In this document: positions 38,379-48,407 of the stretch, piece by piece
Layout: the number at the start of each line of letters is the position of its first letter
How positions within the stretch are numbered: the stretch's first letter is position 1
Assembly: GCF_002797755.1 (NCBI RefSeq)
Contig: NZ_PGFI01000013.1
Coordinates: 186,001-250,000 of the forward strand
DNA from: Brevirhabdus pacifica
GTDB lineage: Bacteria > Pseudomonadota > Alphaproteobacteria > Rhodobacterales > Rhodobacteraceae
DNA length: 64,000 nucleotides
Direction of reading: 5' to 3'
Program-made: the position numbers and the translations under genes
Notes under the pieces: generated by a model
Told to the model about the DNA's origin: nothing
Database searches by the model: none
The model's input: only the letters and a program-made list of their open reading frames with translations

Positions 38379-39166
38379 ACCGCCTGACGGGAAAGATCGC
38401 CCTCATCACGGGGGCCGCGCGGGGCATCGGCCTGGCCTTCGCCCGCGCCTACGTGGCTGAGGGGGCCCGCGTGGTGCTGGCCGACATCGACATCGACCGC
38501 GCCCGCGCCGAGGCCACTGCCATCTGTGCCGAGAATGGCGGGGAGGCCTGCGCCATCGCCGTCCCCCTGGACGTGCGCAGCCAGCAAAGCATCGATGCGG
38601 CCATGGAGCAGACGCTGGCGGCCTTCGGGCGGCTGGACATCCTGATCAACAACGCCGCCGTCTTTACCGCCGCGCCCCTGACCGAGATCACGCGCGAGGA
38701 TCACGCCCGCGCTTTCGACATCAATGTCACCGGCACGCTCTTCATGATGCAGGCCGCCGCCCGCCACATGATCGCGCGCGAAGGCGGCGGGCGGATCATC
38801 AACATGGCCAGCCAGGCCGGCCGCCGGGGCGAGACGCTGGTCGCCGTCTACTGCGCCACCAAGGCCGCCGTCATCTCGCTGACCCAGTCGGCGGGGCTGG
38901 CACTGATCGAACACGGGATCAACGTCAACGCCATCTCGCCGGGCGTGGTCGACGGGGACCACTGGGACGGGGTCGACGCGCTTTTCGCCCGCTACGAGGG
39001 CAAGCCCCCCGGCCAGAAAAAACGCGAGGTCGCGGCCTCTGTCCCCTTCGGACGGATGGGCACGGCCGAGGACCTGACCGGCATGGCGATCTTCCTGGCC
39101 AGCGACGAGGCCGCCTATGTCGTCGCGCAGACCTACAACGTGGATGGCGGCCAATGGATGAGCTGA
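38375..39166 (+). CDS. smoS: Sorbitol dehydrogenase (short-chain dehydrogenase)
   Basis: 263-residue SDR that oxidises sorbitol to fructose with NAD+ (L-iditol 2-dehydrogenase activity). Motifs: [12 protein letters not shown], Ser in NMASQAG, and YCATK with catalytic Tyr and Lys. Fits SmoS of Rhodobacter both by sequence and by position. It overlaps smoK upstream and mtlK downstream, so the three are probably co-translated. Confidence 0.94.
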   Translation: MNRLTGKIALITGAARGIGLAFARAYVAEGARVVLADIDIDRARAEATAICAENGGEACAIAVPLDVRSQQSIDAAMEQTLAAFGRLDILINNAAVFTAAPLTEITREDHARAFDINVTGTLFMMQAAARHMIAREGGGRIINMASQAGRRGETLVAVYCATKAAVISLTQSAGLALIEHGINVNAISPGVVDGDHWDGVDALFARYEGKPPGQKKREVAASVPFGRMGTAEDLTGMAIFLASDEAAYVVAQTYNVDGGQWMS

Positions 39167-40668
39167 TTCCCCTTTCCGACGCGACCCTCGACCGGCTGCC
39201 CGCCGCGGTGGGCCGACCGCGCTATGACCGCCGCGCCCTGCGGCCGGGCATCGTCCATATCGGCCTGGGCAATTTCCACCGGGCCCACCAGGCCTGGTAC
39301 CTGCACCGGCTGATGCAGGCGGGGCAGGCCCTGAACTGGGCCATCGTCGGGGCCGGGGTGCGCCCCGCCGACACGATCCAGCGCGACCGCCTGCTGGCGC
39401 AGGACTGTCTGACGACGCTGATCTCCCTCGATCCCGGCGGCAGCAGCGCCGAAGTGATCGGCCCGATGATCGATTTCCTGCCGGTCGAGGAGGACAACGC
39501 CGCCCTGATCCGTCAGATGGCCGATCCGGCGATCCGCATCGTCGCCTTGACGGTCACCGAGGGGGGCTATTACCGCACGCCCACGGGCGAGGCGCTGGAC
39601 ACCGCGCATCCCGACATCCGCCACGATGCAGAAAACCCCTACAGGCCGCGTACCGCCTTCGGCGCGATGGTCGCCGCCCTCGCCCTGCGGCGCCGGGCGG
39701 GGCTGGGCGCCTTCACCGCCATGTCCTGCGACAACCTGCAGGGCAACGGCGCGATCCTGCGGCGGGTGGTGGTATCGCTGGCGCGGCTGTCGGACCCGGG
39801 GCTTGCCGACTGGATCGAGGCCGAGGCCAGCTTTCCCAATTCGATGGTCGATTGCATCGTGCCCGCCACCGGCCCGAAGGAGATCGCGCTGGCCCGCAGC
39901 CTGGGTATCGACGACCGCTCCCCCGTCACCCACGAAAGTTTCCGCCAGTGGGTGATCGAGGATGATTTCTGCGCCGGCCGCCCCGATTGGGACCGCGCGG
40001 GGGCCATCTTCTCGGACCGGGTCCACGACTGGGAGGCGATGAAGATCCGGCTGCTGAACGCCAGCCACCAGCTTCTGGCCAACGCGGGCGAGATCCTGGG
40101 CGTCGAGACCATCGCCGCCTGCATGAACGACGCGGACATCGCGGGGTTCTTCCGCAACGTGGTCAGCACCGAGATCGCGCCCCATGTGGCACCAGTGCCC
40201 GGCATGACCCCCGCCGCCTATATCGAGTTGGTGGCCCGCCGCTTTGCCAACCCGGCGATCATCGACACCACCCGGCGGGTGGCCTTCGACGGGGCCTCGC
40301 GCCATCCCGGTTTCCTGCTGCCCGTGCTGCGCGACGCGCTGGCTGCCGGCACGCAGATCGAAGGGCTGGCCCTGGCCGAGGCGCTGTGGTGCCGGATGTG
40401 CGCCGGCACCCGCGAGGATGGCAGCCCCATCCCCGACAACGATCCGAACTGGGCTTCGTTGCAGATCGCCGCCCTCGCGGCCCGCGACCGCCCGGCCGCC
40501 TGGCTGGAACAGTCCCAGATCTACGGTGATCTGGGGGCCGATGGGCGATTCGCCGACAGCTTCGGACGCTGGCTGACGCTGCTGTGGACCCAAGGATGCC
40601 GCGCGACCCTTCATGCCTATGGCGCGAATGGCGGGGACCGGGCGGCGGTGCTTCGCGCCGGGCGCTGA
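39154..40668 (+). CDS. mtlK: Mannitol 2-dehydrogenase
   Basis: 504-residue polyol-specific long-chain dehydrogenase that oxidises D-mannitol to fructose. N-terminal nucleotide site in IVHIGLGNFHRAHQAWYL; catalytic K-x4-N-x2-H pattern in KIRLLNASHQLLA. It overlaps smoS by 13 bases and is the last gene of the operon. A fructokinase or xylulokinase gene, present in the R. sphaeroides locus, does not follow; the next gene converges from the other strand. Confidence 0.95.
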   Translation: MDELIPLSDATLDRLPAAVGRPRYDRRALRPGIVHIGLGNFHRAHQAWYLHRLMQAGQALNWAIVGAGVRPADTIQRDRLLAQDCLTTLISLDPGGSSAEVIGPMIDFLPVEEDNAALIRQMADPAIRIVALTVTEGGYYRTPTGEALDTAHPDIRHDAENPYRPRTAFGAMVAALALRRRAGLGAFTAMSCDNLQGNGAILRRVVVSLARLSDPGLADWIEAEASFPNSMVDCIVPATGPKEIALARSLGIDDRSPVTHESFRQWVIEDDFCAGRPDWDRAGAIFSDRVHDWEAMKIRLLNASHQLLANAGEILGVETIAACMNDADIAGFFRNVVSTEIAPHVAPVPGMTPAAYIELVARRFANPAIIDTTRRVAFDGASRHPGFLLPVLRDALAAGTQIEGLALAEALWCRMCAGTREDGSPIPDNDPNWASLQIAALAARDRPAAWLEQSQIYGDLGADGRFADSFGRWLTLLWTQGCRATLHAYGANGGDRAAVLRAGR

Positions 40669-40680
40669 CCGGGCCCCGGC

Positions 40681-41682
40681 CTAGGCCGGGGTGCGAAGCT
40701 CCGACAGAACCCCGGCCGCGATGCGGAAGGATTTCAGCCGCGCGGCGGGATCGTGGATCATGCCCGTGACCATCAGCTCATCGGGCTTCCAGAGGTTGAT
40801 GATCCTCTCCAGCCCCTCGCGCAGGCGCGGCGCGGCGCCGGTGGCCGAGCAGGACAGCGCCTGGTTCACCTGGGCAAGCAGGGGGGCCGGGATCTCGGCG
40901 GACAGATCGCGCACCGGGCGCGGCAGCTTGCCGGGCCTGCCGCTGCGCAGTCGGGCAAAGGCCAGAAGCTGGGAGGATCTGAGATACTCGGCCTCCTCGT
41001 CGCTGTCGGCGGCGAAGACCCCGGCGGCGATCATCGCATAAGGCCGCGACAGGTGGCGCGAGGGACGGAAGCTGCTGCGATAGACCTCCAGGGCCTCGCC
41101 CAGCATGGCGGGCGCGAAATGCGAGGCGAAGGCGTATGGCAGGCCAAGATAGGCCGCCAGCTGCGCGCCGAACAGGCTGGACCCCAGGATCCACACCGGC
41201 ACGCCCGTTCCCTCGCCCGGGATGGCGCGGACCTGCGCCGGGGCCTCGCCCGGTTCGTCCAGATAGGCGATCAGCTCCTGGACATCCTCGGGGAAACGGT
41301 CCTCGGGGGACATGTGGCGCCTGAGGGCGCGCATGGTGCCGGGGTCGGTGCCGGGCGCGCGCCCAAGCCCCAGGTCGATCCGATCGGGGTAAAGCGTGGC
41401 GAGGGTGCCGAACTGTTCGGCCACCACCAGCGGCGCGTGGTTGGGCAGCATGATTCCCCCCGCACCCACCCGGATCGTGCGGGTGGCGCCGGCGACATGA
41501 CCGATGACCACCGCCGTCGCGGCACTGGCGATGCCGGGCATGTTGTGATGCTCGGCCAGCCAGAAGCGGTGATACCCCTCCGCCTCGGCAAGCCGGGCCA
41601 AGTCGACCGTGTTGCGCAGGGCGTCGGCGGCGGTCCCGCCCTCGGGCACCGGCGACAGGTCGAGAATCGAGAACCGCTGCAT
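40681..41682 (-). CDS. Luciferase-like (LLM class) flavin-dependent oxidoreductase
   Basis: 333 residues with the bacterial-luciferase-like TIM barrel pattern: [20 protein letters not shown] near residue 45, [20 protein letters not shown]-type segment, [19 protein letters not shown] and [17 protein letters not shown]. It belongs to the MsnO8/YhbW-like group. Substrate unknown. It begins 5 bases after the OmpW-like gene on the same strand, so both may share a transcript. Confidence 0.9.
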   Translation of the reverse strand: MQRFSILDLSPVPEGGTAADALRNTVDLARLAEAEGYHRFWLAEHHNMPGIASAATAVVIGHVAGATRTIRVGAGGIMLPNHAPLVVAEQFGTLATLYPDRIDLGLGRAPGTDPGTMRALRRHMSPEDRFPEDVQELIAYLDEPGEAPAQVRAIPGEGTGVPVWILGSSLFGAQLAAYLGLPYAFASHFAPAMLGEALEVYRSSFRPSRHLSRPYAMIAAGVFAADSDEEAEYLRSSQLLAFARLRSGRPGKLPRPVRDLSAEIPAPLLAQVNQALSCSATGAAPRLREGLERIINLWKPDELMVTGMIHDPAARLKSFRIAAGVLSELRTPA

Positions 41683-41687
41683 CGCGG

Positions 41688-42341
41688 TCAGAAACTGTAG
41701 CTGACGCCGATGTTCAGCGCGTTGGTGACCAGGTTGGTCTCCAGCCGGCCACCGTTGTCCAGGTCCGCCTTGTTGCGTGAATAGCTGCCCTTGTATTCGC
41801 CGAAGACCGACCAGCTTTCGGTCAGACGATAGCTGACACCGGCCAGGGCGATCAGCGCGGGGCCCGTCATCTGGTAGCCGAAGGTCTTGCCGCCAGCGGT
41901 CTGCACATCGACATGGGGCACCGCGATGCCCAGGCCCGCGCCGACGTAGGGCGTCCAGGCGCGCTGGGGCTGATGCCAGCGATACATGACATTGGCAGTC
42001 AGAAGGTTCAGACCGTCGGTGAACTCCAGCCGGTTGAAGCCGTTGTTGGCCAGGGTGGCGTCATCGGCATAAACCTTGGCGTGGTTGAACTCGACCCCGT
42101 AGCCCAGGCGCGAATCCTGCCACCAGGTGGCGCGGAAGCCGTAATAGGGCGGCATCTCGAACGAGCGTCCGTCCCACTTCGCGTTGAAGTCGAAATTGCC
42201 GACACCACCGGGATCGTTGCCGCTGACGCCCGAGTGGGGGGCCGACTGCACGCCGGTGTAGAAGCTGAGTTCGACCTCGGCCATCGCCGCCGGCACCGTG
42301 CCGACGAGCATGCTGAGGGCAAGGGCCAGATAACGGATCAT
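41688..42341 (-). CDS. Outer-membrane beta-barrel protein (OmpW-like)
   Basis: 217 residues with a signal peptide ([20 protein letters not shown]) and alternating amphipathic strands: [42 protein letters not shown], and a terminal strand ending NIGVSYSF with the C-terminal Phe recognised by the BAM complex. It is an eight-strand barrel by size. Substrate or role unknown. GGAGTG precedes the ATG at 42341. Confidence 0.87.
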   Translation of the reverse strand: MIRYLALALSMLVGTVPAAMAEVELSFYTGVQSAPHSGVSGNDPGGVGNFDFNAKWDGRSFEMPPYYGFRATWWQDSRLGYGVEFNHAKVYADDATLANNGFNRLEFTDGLNLLTANVMYRWHQPQRAWTPYVGAGLGIAVPHVDVQTAGGKTFGYQMTGPALIALAGVSYRLTESWSVFGEYKGSYSRNKADLDNGGRLETNLVTNALNIGVSYSF

Positions 42342-42841
42342 GAGAAGCACTCCAAAATGTCGCCCGGGGGCGAAGCCATCGCGCACAGCCTGTGCCAAAG
42401 CCGGGGGCAGCCGCAACCCCCCGCCCGGGGCAAGGGCGCGCATTTCTCCGCGAGCATGCCTTCGCGATCTGGGCACGGACCCGGCCGGAAACCGGCGACC
42501 ACGGGAGGAATCGGCCGCTATGGATGGGTGGGGGCAAGGTTGCGACAGTCCACTGCGGGGCCGGTGAACCTGGGGCGCAAGGGCGGCAGATGCCATGCAG
42601 GACACGGAGAACAAGTAATTTTTCCGCCCCCTTGCCCTGTGGCCGAGGATTGGCAACCGTGTCCCTTATGGCGCTATTCCGGAAAAAAAATGCGAATCTG
42701 CGACAATAGGCCCGAACTGTGTGCCGATGCATGCTGGACGCGGGCGAACTCCGTGGATAGGAAAACACCAAACCGCGACCCGGAGGCGTCCGGGCCGTTT
42801 GCGACCGAGGCCACAAACCACCTTTGAAGGGAGTAACGCTC
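42342..42841. other. 500-bp intergenic region between the OmpW-like gene and petA
   Basis: This is the only gap above 300 bases. It carries the divergent promoters of the OmpW-like gene and petABC. From about 42602 the composition turns AT-richer (AAGTAATTTTTCC, then eight A at 42683). A possible promoter toward petA is TTGGCA (42650-42655), 17 bases, GCTATT (42673-42678). A 105-codon frame at 42392-42709 looks non-coding. I see no operator or RNA motif I can name. Confidence 0.5.
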
Positions 42842-43402
42842 GTGTCCCATGCTGACGACCACGAAGGCACTCGCCGGGATTTCCTGTATTATGCAACTGC
42901 CGGAGCAGGCGCCGTCGCCACGGGCGCCGCTGTCTGGCCTCTGGTCAACCAGATGAACCCCTCGGCGGATGTCCAGGCGCTCAGCTCGATTCGCGTTGAC
43001 GTGGGCGGTGTCGAACCCGGCACCCAGCTGACGGTGAAATGGCTGGGCAAGCCGGTCTTCATCCGCCGCCGCACCCCCGACGAGATCGAAGAAGCCCGCG
43101 CCGTCGACGTTTCGGCCCTGCCCGATCCCGTCGCGCGCAACGCCAACCTTCCCGACGCAGAGGCGACCGACGCCAACCGCGCCCTCGACGAGCAGGAAGA
43201 ATGGCTGGTGATGATCGGCGTCTGCACCCACCTGGGTTGCGTGCCGCTGGGCGACGGTGCCGGCGACTTCAACGGCTGGTTCTGCCCCTGCCACGGCTCG
43301 CACTATGATACCGCCGGTCGCATCCGCAAGGGTCCGGCCCCCGAGAACCTCGCCGTCCCGGTGGCCGAGTTCCTCGACGAAACAACGATCAAACTCGGTT
43401 AA
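42842..43402 (+). CDS. petA: Ubiquinol-cytochrome c reductase iron-sulfur subunit (Rieske)
   Basis: 186 residues. A twin-arginine start ([19 protein letters not shown]) is followed by an uncleaved membrane anchor. The Rieske [2Fe-2S] ligands are C128/H130 (CTHLGC) and C148/H151 (CPCHGSH), with a disulfide pair C133-C150. It takes electrons from ubiquinol in the bc1 complex. GTG start at 42842 with GAAGGGAG upstream; a TTG six codons earlier is rejected. Confidence 0.96.
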   Translation: MSHADDHEGTRRDFLYYATAGAGAVATGAAVWPLVNQMNPSADVQALSSIRVDVGGVEPGTQLTVKWLGKPVFIRRRTPDEIEEARAVDVSALPDPVARNANLPDAEATDANRALDEQEEWLVMIGVCTHLGCVPLGDGAGDFNGWFCPCHGSHYDTAGRIRKGPAPENLAVPVAEFLDETTIKLG

Positions 43403-43413
43403 GGGAGAGGCGC

Positions 43414-44757
43414 ATGTCCGGTATTCCTCACGACCATTACGAGCCGTCCACCAGTGGCGGCAGATGGCTTCACAAGCGCCTGCCCATCGTCGGGCTGCTT
43501 TACGACACGCTGATGATCCCCACGCCCAAGAACCTGAACTGGATGTGGATCTGGGGGATTGTCCTGGCCTTCTGCCTGGTGTTGCAGATCGCCACCGGCA
43601 TCGTGCTGGTGATGCACTACACCCCCCATGTCGACATGGCCTTCGCCTCGATCGAGCACATCATGCGCAACGTCAACGGCGGCTACATGCTGCGTTACCT
43701 GCACATGAACGGCGCCTCGCTCTTCTTCGTCGCCGTCTACGCGCATATCTTCCGCGGTCTCTACTACGGGTCCTACAAGGCCCCGCGCGAGATCACCTGG
43801 ATCATCGGCATGCTGATCTACCTGCTGATGATGGGCACCGCCTTCATGGGTTACGTCCTTCCCTGGGGTCAGATGTCCTTCTGGGGTGCGACGGTCATCA
43901 CCGGCCTCTTCGGCGCCATCCCCCTGATCGGCGAGCCGATCCAGACCTGGCTGCTGGGCGGACCGGCGGTCGGCAACCCGACGCTGAACCGCTTCTTCTC
44001 GCTGCACTACCTGCTGCCCTTCATCATCGCGGGCCTGGTGATCGTGCATATCTGGGCCTTCCACACCACCGGCAACAACAACCCCACCGGGGTCGAGGTT
44101 CGCCGTGGCAGCCGCGCGGAAGCCGAGCGTGATACCGTTCCCTTCTGGCCCTACTTCGTCATCAAGGACCTCTTCGCGCTGGTCGTGATCCTGGTGGTCT
44201 TCTTCGCCATCGTCGGCTTCATGCCCAACTACCTCGGGCACCCCGACAACTACATCGAGGCAAACCCCCTGGCGACGCCGGCGCATATCGTCCCCGAATG
44301 GTACTTCCTGCCGTTCTACGCGATCCTGCGGGCCTTCACCTCGGACGTATGGGTCGTTCAGATCGCCAGCTTCGTCACCGGCGGCGTGATCGACGCCAAG
44401 TTCTTCGGCGTGCTGGCCATGTTCGGCGCCATCGCGGTCATGGCCCTGGTGCCCTGGCTCGATACCTCCAGCGTGCGTTCGGGCCGCTATCGCCCGATGT
44501 TCAAATGGTGGTTCGCCCTGCTGGTCGTCGACTTCGTCGTCCTGATGTGGCTGGGCGCCATGCCGGCGGAAGAGCCTTACGCCACCTTCTCGCTGATCGC
44601 ATCGGCCTACTGGTTCGCCTATTTCCTGGTCATCCTGCCCCTGCTGGGCGTGATCGAGAAGCCGCTGGCCCGTCCCGAGACGATCGAGGAGGACTTCGAG
44701 GCGCATTACGGTCCTGTGGACGACGCCTTGAACGCCGGCTCGACTCCGGCCGAGTGA
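43414..44757 (+). CDS. petB: Cytochrome b of the bc1 complex
   Basis: 447 residues, eight membrane helices. Heme histidines lie in [25 protein letters not shown] and [15 protein letters not shown]; the Qo-site PEWY motif ([14 protein letters not shown]) is intact. Length and insertions match Rhodobacter cytochrome b. It starts 11 bases after petA and is followed directly by petC. Confidence 0.98.
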   Translation: MSGIPHDHYEPSTSGGRWLHKRLPIVGLLYDTLMIPTPKNLNWMWIWGIVLAFCLVLQIATGIVLVMHYTPHVDMAFASIEHIMRNVNGGYMLRYLHMNGASLFFVAVYAHIFRGLYYGSYKAPREITWIIGMLIYLLMMGTAFMGYVLPWGQMSFWGATVITGLFGAIPLIGEPIQTWLLGGPAVGNPTLNRFFSLHYLLPFIIAGLVIVHIWAFHTTGNNNPTGVEVRRGSRAEAERDTVPFWPYFVIKDLFALVVILVVFFAIVGFMPNYLGHPDNYIEANPLATPAHIVPEWYFLPFYAILRAFTSDVWVVQIASFVTGGVIDAKFFGVLAMFGAIAVMALVPWLDTSSVRSGRYRPMFKWWFALLVVDFVVLMWLGAMPAEEPYATFSLIASAYWFAYFLVILPLLGVIEKPLARPETIEEDFEAHYGPVDDALNAGSTPAE

Positions 44758-44778
44758 ATGATGGAAAGGACTGTGAAA

Positions 44779-45585
44779 GTGACCTTCAAGAACCTGGCCC
44801 TGACCATTGCCACCACCCTGGCCCTGGCGCCGGCGCTTGTCGCCGGGCCGGCCATGGCCGCCGAATCCGAAGGCAAGATCGAGAACATCGATTTTCCCTT
44901 CGACGGGATCTTCGGCGCCTATGACCGCAACCAGCTGCAGCGCGGCCTGCAGGTCTACACCGAGGTATGCGCGGCCTGTCACGGGCTGAAATACGTCCCC
45001 CTGCGCACCCTGCACGACGAGGGCGGCCCCGCGCTGCCCGAGGATCAGGTCCGCGCCTATGCCGAGCAGTTCGAGATCTTCGATCCCGAACTGGACGACA
45101 CCCGCCCGCGCAAACCCACCGATCCCTTCCCCTCTTCGGGGCTGGAGGGCGCTCCCGACCTCAGCCTGATGGCCAAGGCACGCGCCGGTTTCCACGGCCC
45201 CTACGGCCTGGGCATCAACCAGCTGACCAAGGGCATCGGCGGCGCCGAGTATATCGCGGCCCTCCTTCAGGGTTATACCGGCGAGGAGAAAGAGGAAGCG
45301 GGCGTCACCCTCTACGAAAACAAGGTCTTCCCCGGCGGCTGGATCGCCATGGCACCGCCGCTGGCCGGCGATGACGTGACCTTCGCCGACGGTTCCGCCA
45401 ACACCCTGCGCGGCGAGGCCATCGATGTCGCGGCCTTCCTGCGCTGGACGGCCGAGCCTCATCAGAACGGCCGCAAGCACGTCGGCTTCCTGGCCGTCCT
45501 GTTCCTGGGTCTGCTGGCGGTTCTGCTGTACCTGACCAACAAGAAGATCTGGGCACCGTTCAAGTCGCGCCGCGCCAAGCACTGA
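44779..45585 (+). CDS. petC: Cytochrome c1 of the bc1 complex
   Basis: 268 residues by my start. Signal peptide ([23 protein letters not shown] is the hydrophobic run), heme c motif [25 protein letters not shown], the axial Met region (AMAPPL), and a C-terminal membrane anchor ([20 protein letters not shown]). I prefer the GTG at 44779, eight bases after AAAGGA; starts at 44758 (ATG) or 44773 (GTG) are also in frame. The final gene of petABC. Confidence 0.95.
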   Translation: MTFKNLALTIATTLALAPALVAGPAMAAESEGKIENIDFPFDGIFGAYDRNQLQRGLQVYTEVCAACHGLKYVPLRTLHDEGGPALPEDQVRAYAEQFEIFDPELDDTRPRKPTDPFPSSGLEGAPDLSLMAKARAGFHGPYGLGINQLTKGIGGAEYIAALLQGYTGEEKEEAGVTLYENKVFPGGWIAMAPPLAGDDVTFADGSANTLRGEAIDVAAFLRWTAEPHQNGRKHVGFLAVLFLGLLAVLLYLTNKKIWAPFKSRRAKH

Positions 45586-45608
45586 GCCGCGTGCCACACA
45601 TGATCGCG

Positions 45609-45645
45609 GGGGCGTCGTCCGAAAGGGCGGCGCCCCTTGCCTTTC
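45609..45645 (+). terminator. Terminator of the petABC operon
   Basis: A 12-bp stem (45609-45620 / 45625-45636), with two G-U pairs and a GAAA tetraloop, is followed by TTGCCTTTC. It starts 24 bases after petC. Confidence 0.75.
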
Positions 45646-45761
45646 GGGGTCCCCGCGGCGTGGCCCCCGGCCCCCACCATGCGCGCCACGGCGTCCCGCG
45701 TTCCGCCATAAGACTTGAGGCCCCGCCCCCGCCCCGCTAGACCGGCGCAAAGGAGCATCGC

Positions 45762-46865
45762 ATGAGCATCAACGGTTTCGGTCACCTTTTCCGCGTCACC
45801 ACCTGGGGCGAAAGCCACGGGCCCGCCCTGGGCGCCACCGTCGACGGCTGCCCGCCGGGGATCCCGCTGGACGCCGAGATGATCCAGACCTTCCTCGATC
45901 GTCGCAAGCCGGGGCAGAACCGCTATACCACCCAGCGGCGCGAGGCCGACGAGGTCGAGATCCTGTCGGGCGTGTTCGAGGGGCAGACCACCGGCACCCC
46001 GATCCAGCTGATGATCCGCAACACCGACCAGCGGTCCAAGGATTATGGTGACATCGCCAGCAAGTTCCGTCCCGGCCATGCCGATATCACCTACTGGCAG
46101 AAATACGGCATCCGCGACTATCGCGGCGGCGGACGTAGCTCGGCCCGCGAAACCGCCGCGCGGGTGGCGGCAGGCGGCGTGGCGCGGGCCGCGCTGTCGG
46201 TGCTGATGCCCGGTTTGCGTATCTCCGGCTACATGACACGCATGGGCGTGCATGCAACCGATCCCGCCCGCCATGATGCCGAAGAGATCGCGCGCAACCC
46301 CTTCTGGTGCCCCGACCCCGTCGCCGCCAGCGAGTGGGAGGGCTACCTCGACGGTCTGCGCAAGTCCGGAAGCTCGGTCGGCGCGGTGATCGAGGTGACG
46401 GCCAGCGGCCTGCCCGCCGGCCTGGGCGCGCCGGTCTACGCCAAGCTTGATACCGACCTTGCCGCCGGCATGATGTCGATCAACGCGGTCAAGGGCGTCG
46501 AGATCGGTGAAGGCATGGCCGCCGCCACCCTGACGGGCGAGGAGAACGCCGACGAGATCACGATGGGCCCCGACGGTCCTGTCTTTTCCTCGAACCATGC
46601 GGGCGGGATCCTTGGCGGCATCTCGACCGGGCAGGACGTGGTCGTGCGCTTCTCGGTCAAGCCGACCTCGTCGATCCTGACGCCCCGGCGCACGGTCAAC
46701 ATCGCCGGCGAAGAGACCGAGATCGTGACCAAGGGCCGCCACGACCCCTGCGTCGGCATCCGCGCCGTGCCCGTGGGCGAGGCGATGATGGCCTGCATCC
46801 TGCTGGATCACCTGCTGCTGCATCGCGGCCAGGTCGGCGACGGGCCGCGCGGCCACATCGGCTGA
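45762..46865 (+). CDS. aroC: Chorismate synthase
   Basis: 367-residue FMN-dependent enzyme that turns 5-enolpyruvylshikimate 3-phosphate into chorismate, the last shikimate-pathway step. Family signatures are clear: [60 protein letters not shown] and a late [15 protein letters not shown]. Single gene after the petABC terminator; convergent with the EamA transporter gene. Confidence 0.98.
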   Translation: MSINGFGHLFRVTTWGESHGPALGATVDGCPPGIPLDAEMIQTFLDRRKPGQNRYTTQRREADEVEILSGVFEGQTTGTPIQLMIRNTDQRSKDYGDIASKFRPGHADITYWQKYGIRDYRGGGRSSARETAARVAAGGVARAALSVLMPGLRISGYMTRMGVHATDPARHDAEEIARNPFWCPDPVAASEWEGYLDGLRKSGSSVGAVIEVTASGLPAGLGAPVYAKLDTDLAAGMMSINAVKGVEIGEGMAAATLTGEENADEITMGPDGPVFSSNHAGGILGGISTGQDVVVRFSVKPTSSILTPRRTVNIAGEETEIVTKGRHDPCVGIRAVPVGEAMMACILLDHLLLHRGQVGDGPRGHIG

Positions 46866-46910
46866 CTACCCGCCCGTGCGGGCGCGCTGGCTGATCCCTG
46901 GGTATCGCCG

Positions 46911-47834
46911 CTAGTCGGGCCGCCCGCTTCGCGTGGCCGGGGCGGCGGGCACGGCGGGCGCGGCCACCGTTGTCACCCGGCACATCTGGACCGCCAGGAT
47001 GCCGGCCATGATGATCAGCACCCCGATCAGGTCGGTCAGGTTCAGCGTCTCGCCCAGAAGGGCCGCGGCGACCAGCACCCCGAAGAACGGGTTGAGAAAG
47101 TGGAAGGTCGCCGAGCGGGTGGCGCCGATCCGACCCACCAGCATGAACCACACCCAGGTCGCGGCCAGCCCCGGCACCAGCGTCGTGTAGGCAAAGGCCA
47201 TGAAGAGGCGCGGCGTCGGGTTGATCCACAGGGTCTCGGTCATCAGCGACACCGGCAACAGCACGGCCGAGCCGACCAGCATCTGAAGCCCCACGATCAT
47301 CAGGATGTTGCCCCCCGAGGATGCCCCCCGCACCGCCAGCGTGGCAAAGGCCAGGGCAACGGCGGCGATGATGCACAGAACGATCCCCCAGGCATCGGCC
47401 CCGGTGCCCAGCCGTTCCCCCATGATAAAGGCGACGCCGACGAAGCCCGCGATCAGCCCTGCCACTCCCAGAAGGGGCAGCCGTTCGCGGAAGATCAGCC
47501 AGTTCGCCAGCGCCACCAGCAACGGCATGGACGAGGCGATGATCGCGGCCAGCGACGCCTCGATCGTTTGCATCGCGACGAAGTTCAGCCCGAGGTAAAG
47601 CGCGTTCTGGCAGACGCCGAAAACCACGATTGCCCACCATTGCCGTCGATCCAGCCGGCGCCAGCTTTGGCCAAGCGCCATGGCGATGCCTATGCCCAGC
47701 AAACCCGACACCAGGAACCGCGCCGACAGGGCCGCAAGCGGCGGGGCGTCGGCCACGATCATCCGCGCCGAGGTGAAGGCCGAGGACCACATCAGGGCAA
47801 AGGCCAGGCCCATTAGAAGCGCCTTGAAATCCAA
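46911..47834 (-). CDS. EamA (DMT) family transporter
   Basis: 307 residues with about ten hydrophobic segments in two EamA repeats (ALMWSSAFTSARMIV; ATWVWFMLVGRIGATRSATF). The substrate is unknown; the family exports metabolites and amino acids. The frame is open to an ATG at 47903, but those 23 residues are Pro/Arg-rich. A TTG at 47834 lies just after CGGAGAGAGAGA and starts the protein at the first helix, so I prefer it. Confidence 0.86.
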   Translation of the reverse strand: MDFKALLMGLAFALMWSSAFTSARMIVADAPPLAALSARFLVSGLLGIGIAMALGQSWRRLDRRQWWAIVVFGVCQNALYLGLNFVAMQTIEASLAAIIASSMPLLVALANWLIFRERLPLLGVAGLIAGFVGVAFIMGERLGTGADAWGIVLCIIAAVALAFATLAVRGASSGGNILMIVGLQMLVGSAVLLPVSLMTETLWINPTPRLFMAFAYTTLVPGLAATWVWFMLVGRIGATRSATFHFLNPFFGVLVAAALLGETLNLTDLIGVLIIMAGILAVQMCRVTTVAAPAVPAAPATRSGRPD

Positions 47835-47931
47835 TCTCTCTCTCCGTCTGGGTCGGGGTCCCGGGGCGCGCGGCACAAAATGCGGCGCGTATGCCTGGGC
47901 CATGCGCGATGTCGGGGCCGCCCCCGAAATG

Positions 47932-47955
47932 AAAAGGGCCGCCCGAAGGCGACCC
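47932..47955 (-). terminator. Terminator of the HU gene
   Basis: Read on the minus strand: GGGTCGCC, TTCG tetraloop, GGCGGCCC, then TTTTC. The 8-bp stem has one G-U pair. It begins 27 bases after the HU stop codon. Confidence 0.8.
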
Positions 47956-47982
47956 TAGTCATTCAGCAAGGCTGTGCAAGCG

Positions 47983-48273
47983 TCACTCGTTGACGCTGTC
48001 CTTGAGGGCCTTGGCGACGGTCACTTTGACGACGCGGTCGGCTTCTTTCTTGATCTGCTCGCCGGTGGCGGGGTTGCGCACCATGCGCTCGGGGCGCTCG
48101 CGGCAGTAGAACTTGCCCAGGCCGTGCAGCGTGACGGCGCCGCCTTCGGCGACGGTCTCGGTGACGATGCCGGTCAGCGCGTCCAGCGCGGCAGCAGCGG
48201 TCTTCTTGTCCAGATCGGCCCGTTCGGCCAGGGTGGCGACCAGCTGGGTCTTCGTCATGGGTTTTTGTGCCAT
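47983..48273 (-). CDS. hup: HU family DNA-binding protein
   Basis: 96 residues. The HU/IHF fold is recognised by MTKTQLVATLAERADLDKK, VTLHGLGKFYCRERPERMVR and RNPATGEQIKKEADRVVKV. It bends and compacts DNA. The ATG at 48273 has a GAGGAG site; an upstream start 17 codons earlier is unlikely. Promoter and terminator are both visible, so it is a single-gene unit. Confidence 0.93.
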   Translation of the reverse strand: MAQKPMTKTQLVATLAERADLDKKTAAAALDALTGIVTETVAEGGAVTLHGLGKFYCRERPERMVRNPATGEQIKKEADRVVKVTVAKALKDSVNE

Positions 48274-48322
48274 GTAATCATCTCCTCGTTCTGGCCACCT
48301 TCTATAGGGCCATGATGCAGGC

Positions 48323-48353
48323 ATTTAAGTGCATGTTGTGGTCTCGCACAACA
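48323..48353 (-). promoter_or_regulatory. Putative promoter of the HU gene with overlapping inverted repeat
   Basis: On the minus strand TTGTGC (48351-48346), 17 bases, TTAAAT (48328-48323) look like -35 and -10 boxes. The perfect inverted repeat TGTTGTG (48334-48340) / CACAACA (48347-48353) with a 6-base gap overlaps the -35 box and could be a regulator site. Confidence 0.55.
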
Positions 48354-48407
48354 ATTAGTGTAGGAAAATAAGGCTGTTTCGGCGGAAAATCGGTCGATTT
48401 CCCCAAA

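Noticed and set aside
42392-42709. A 105-codon plus-strand frame in the gap before petA
   Set aside because: No ribosome-binding site, atypical composition and no domain; more likely promoter DNA.
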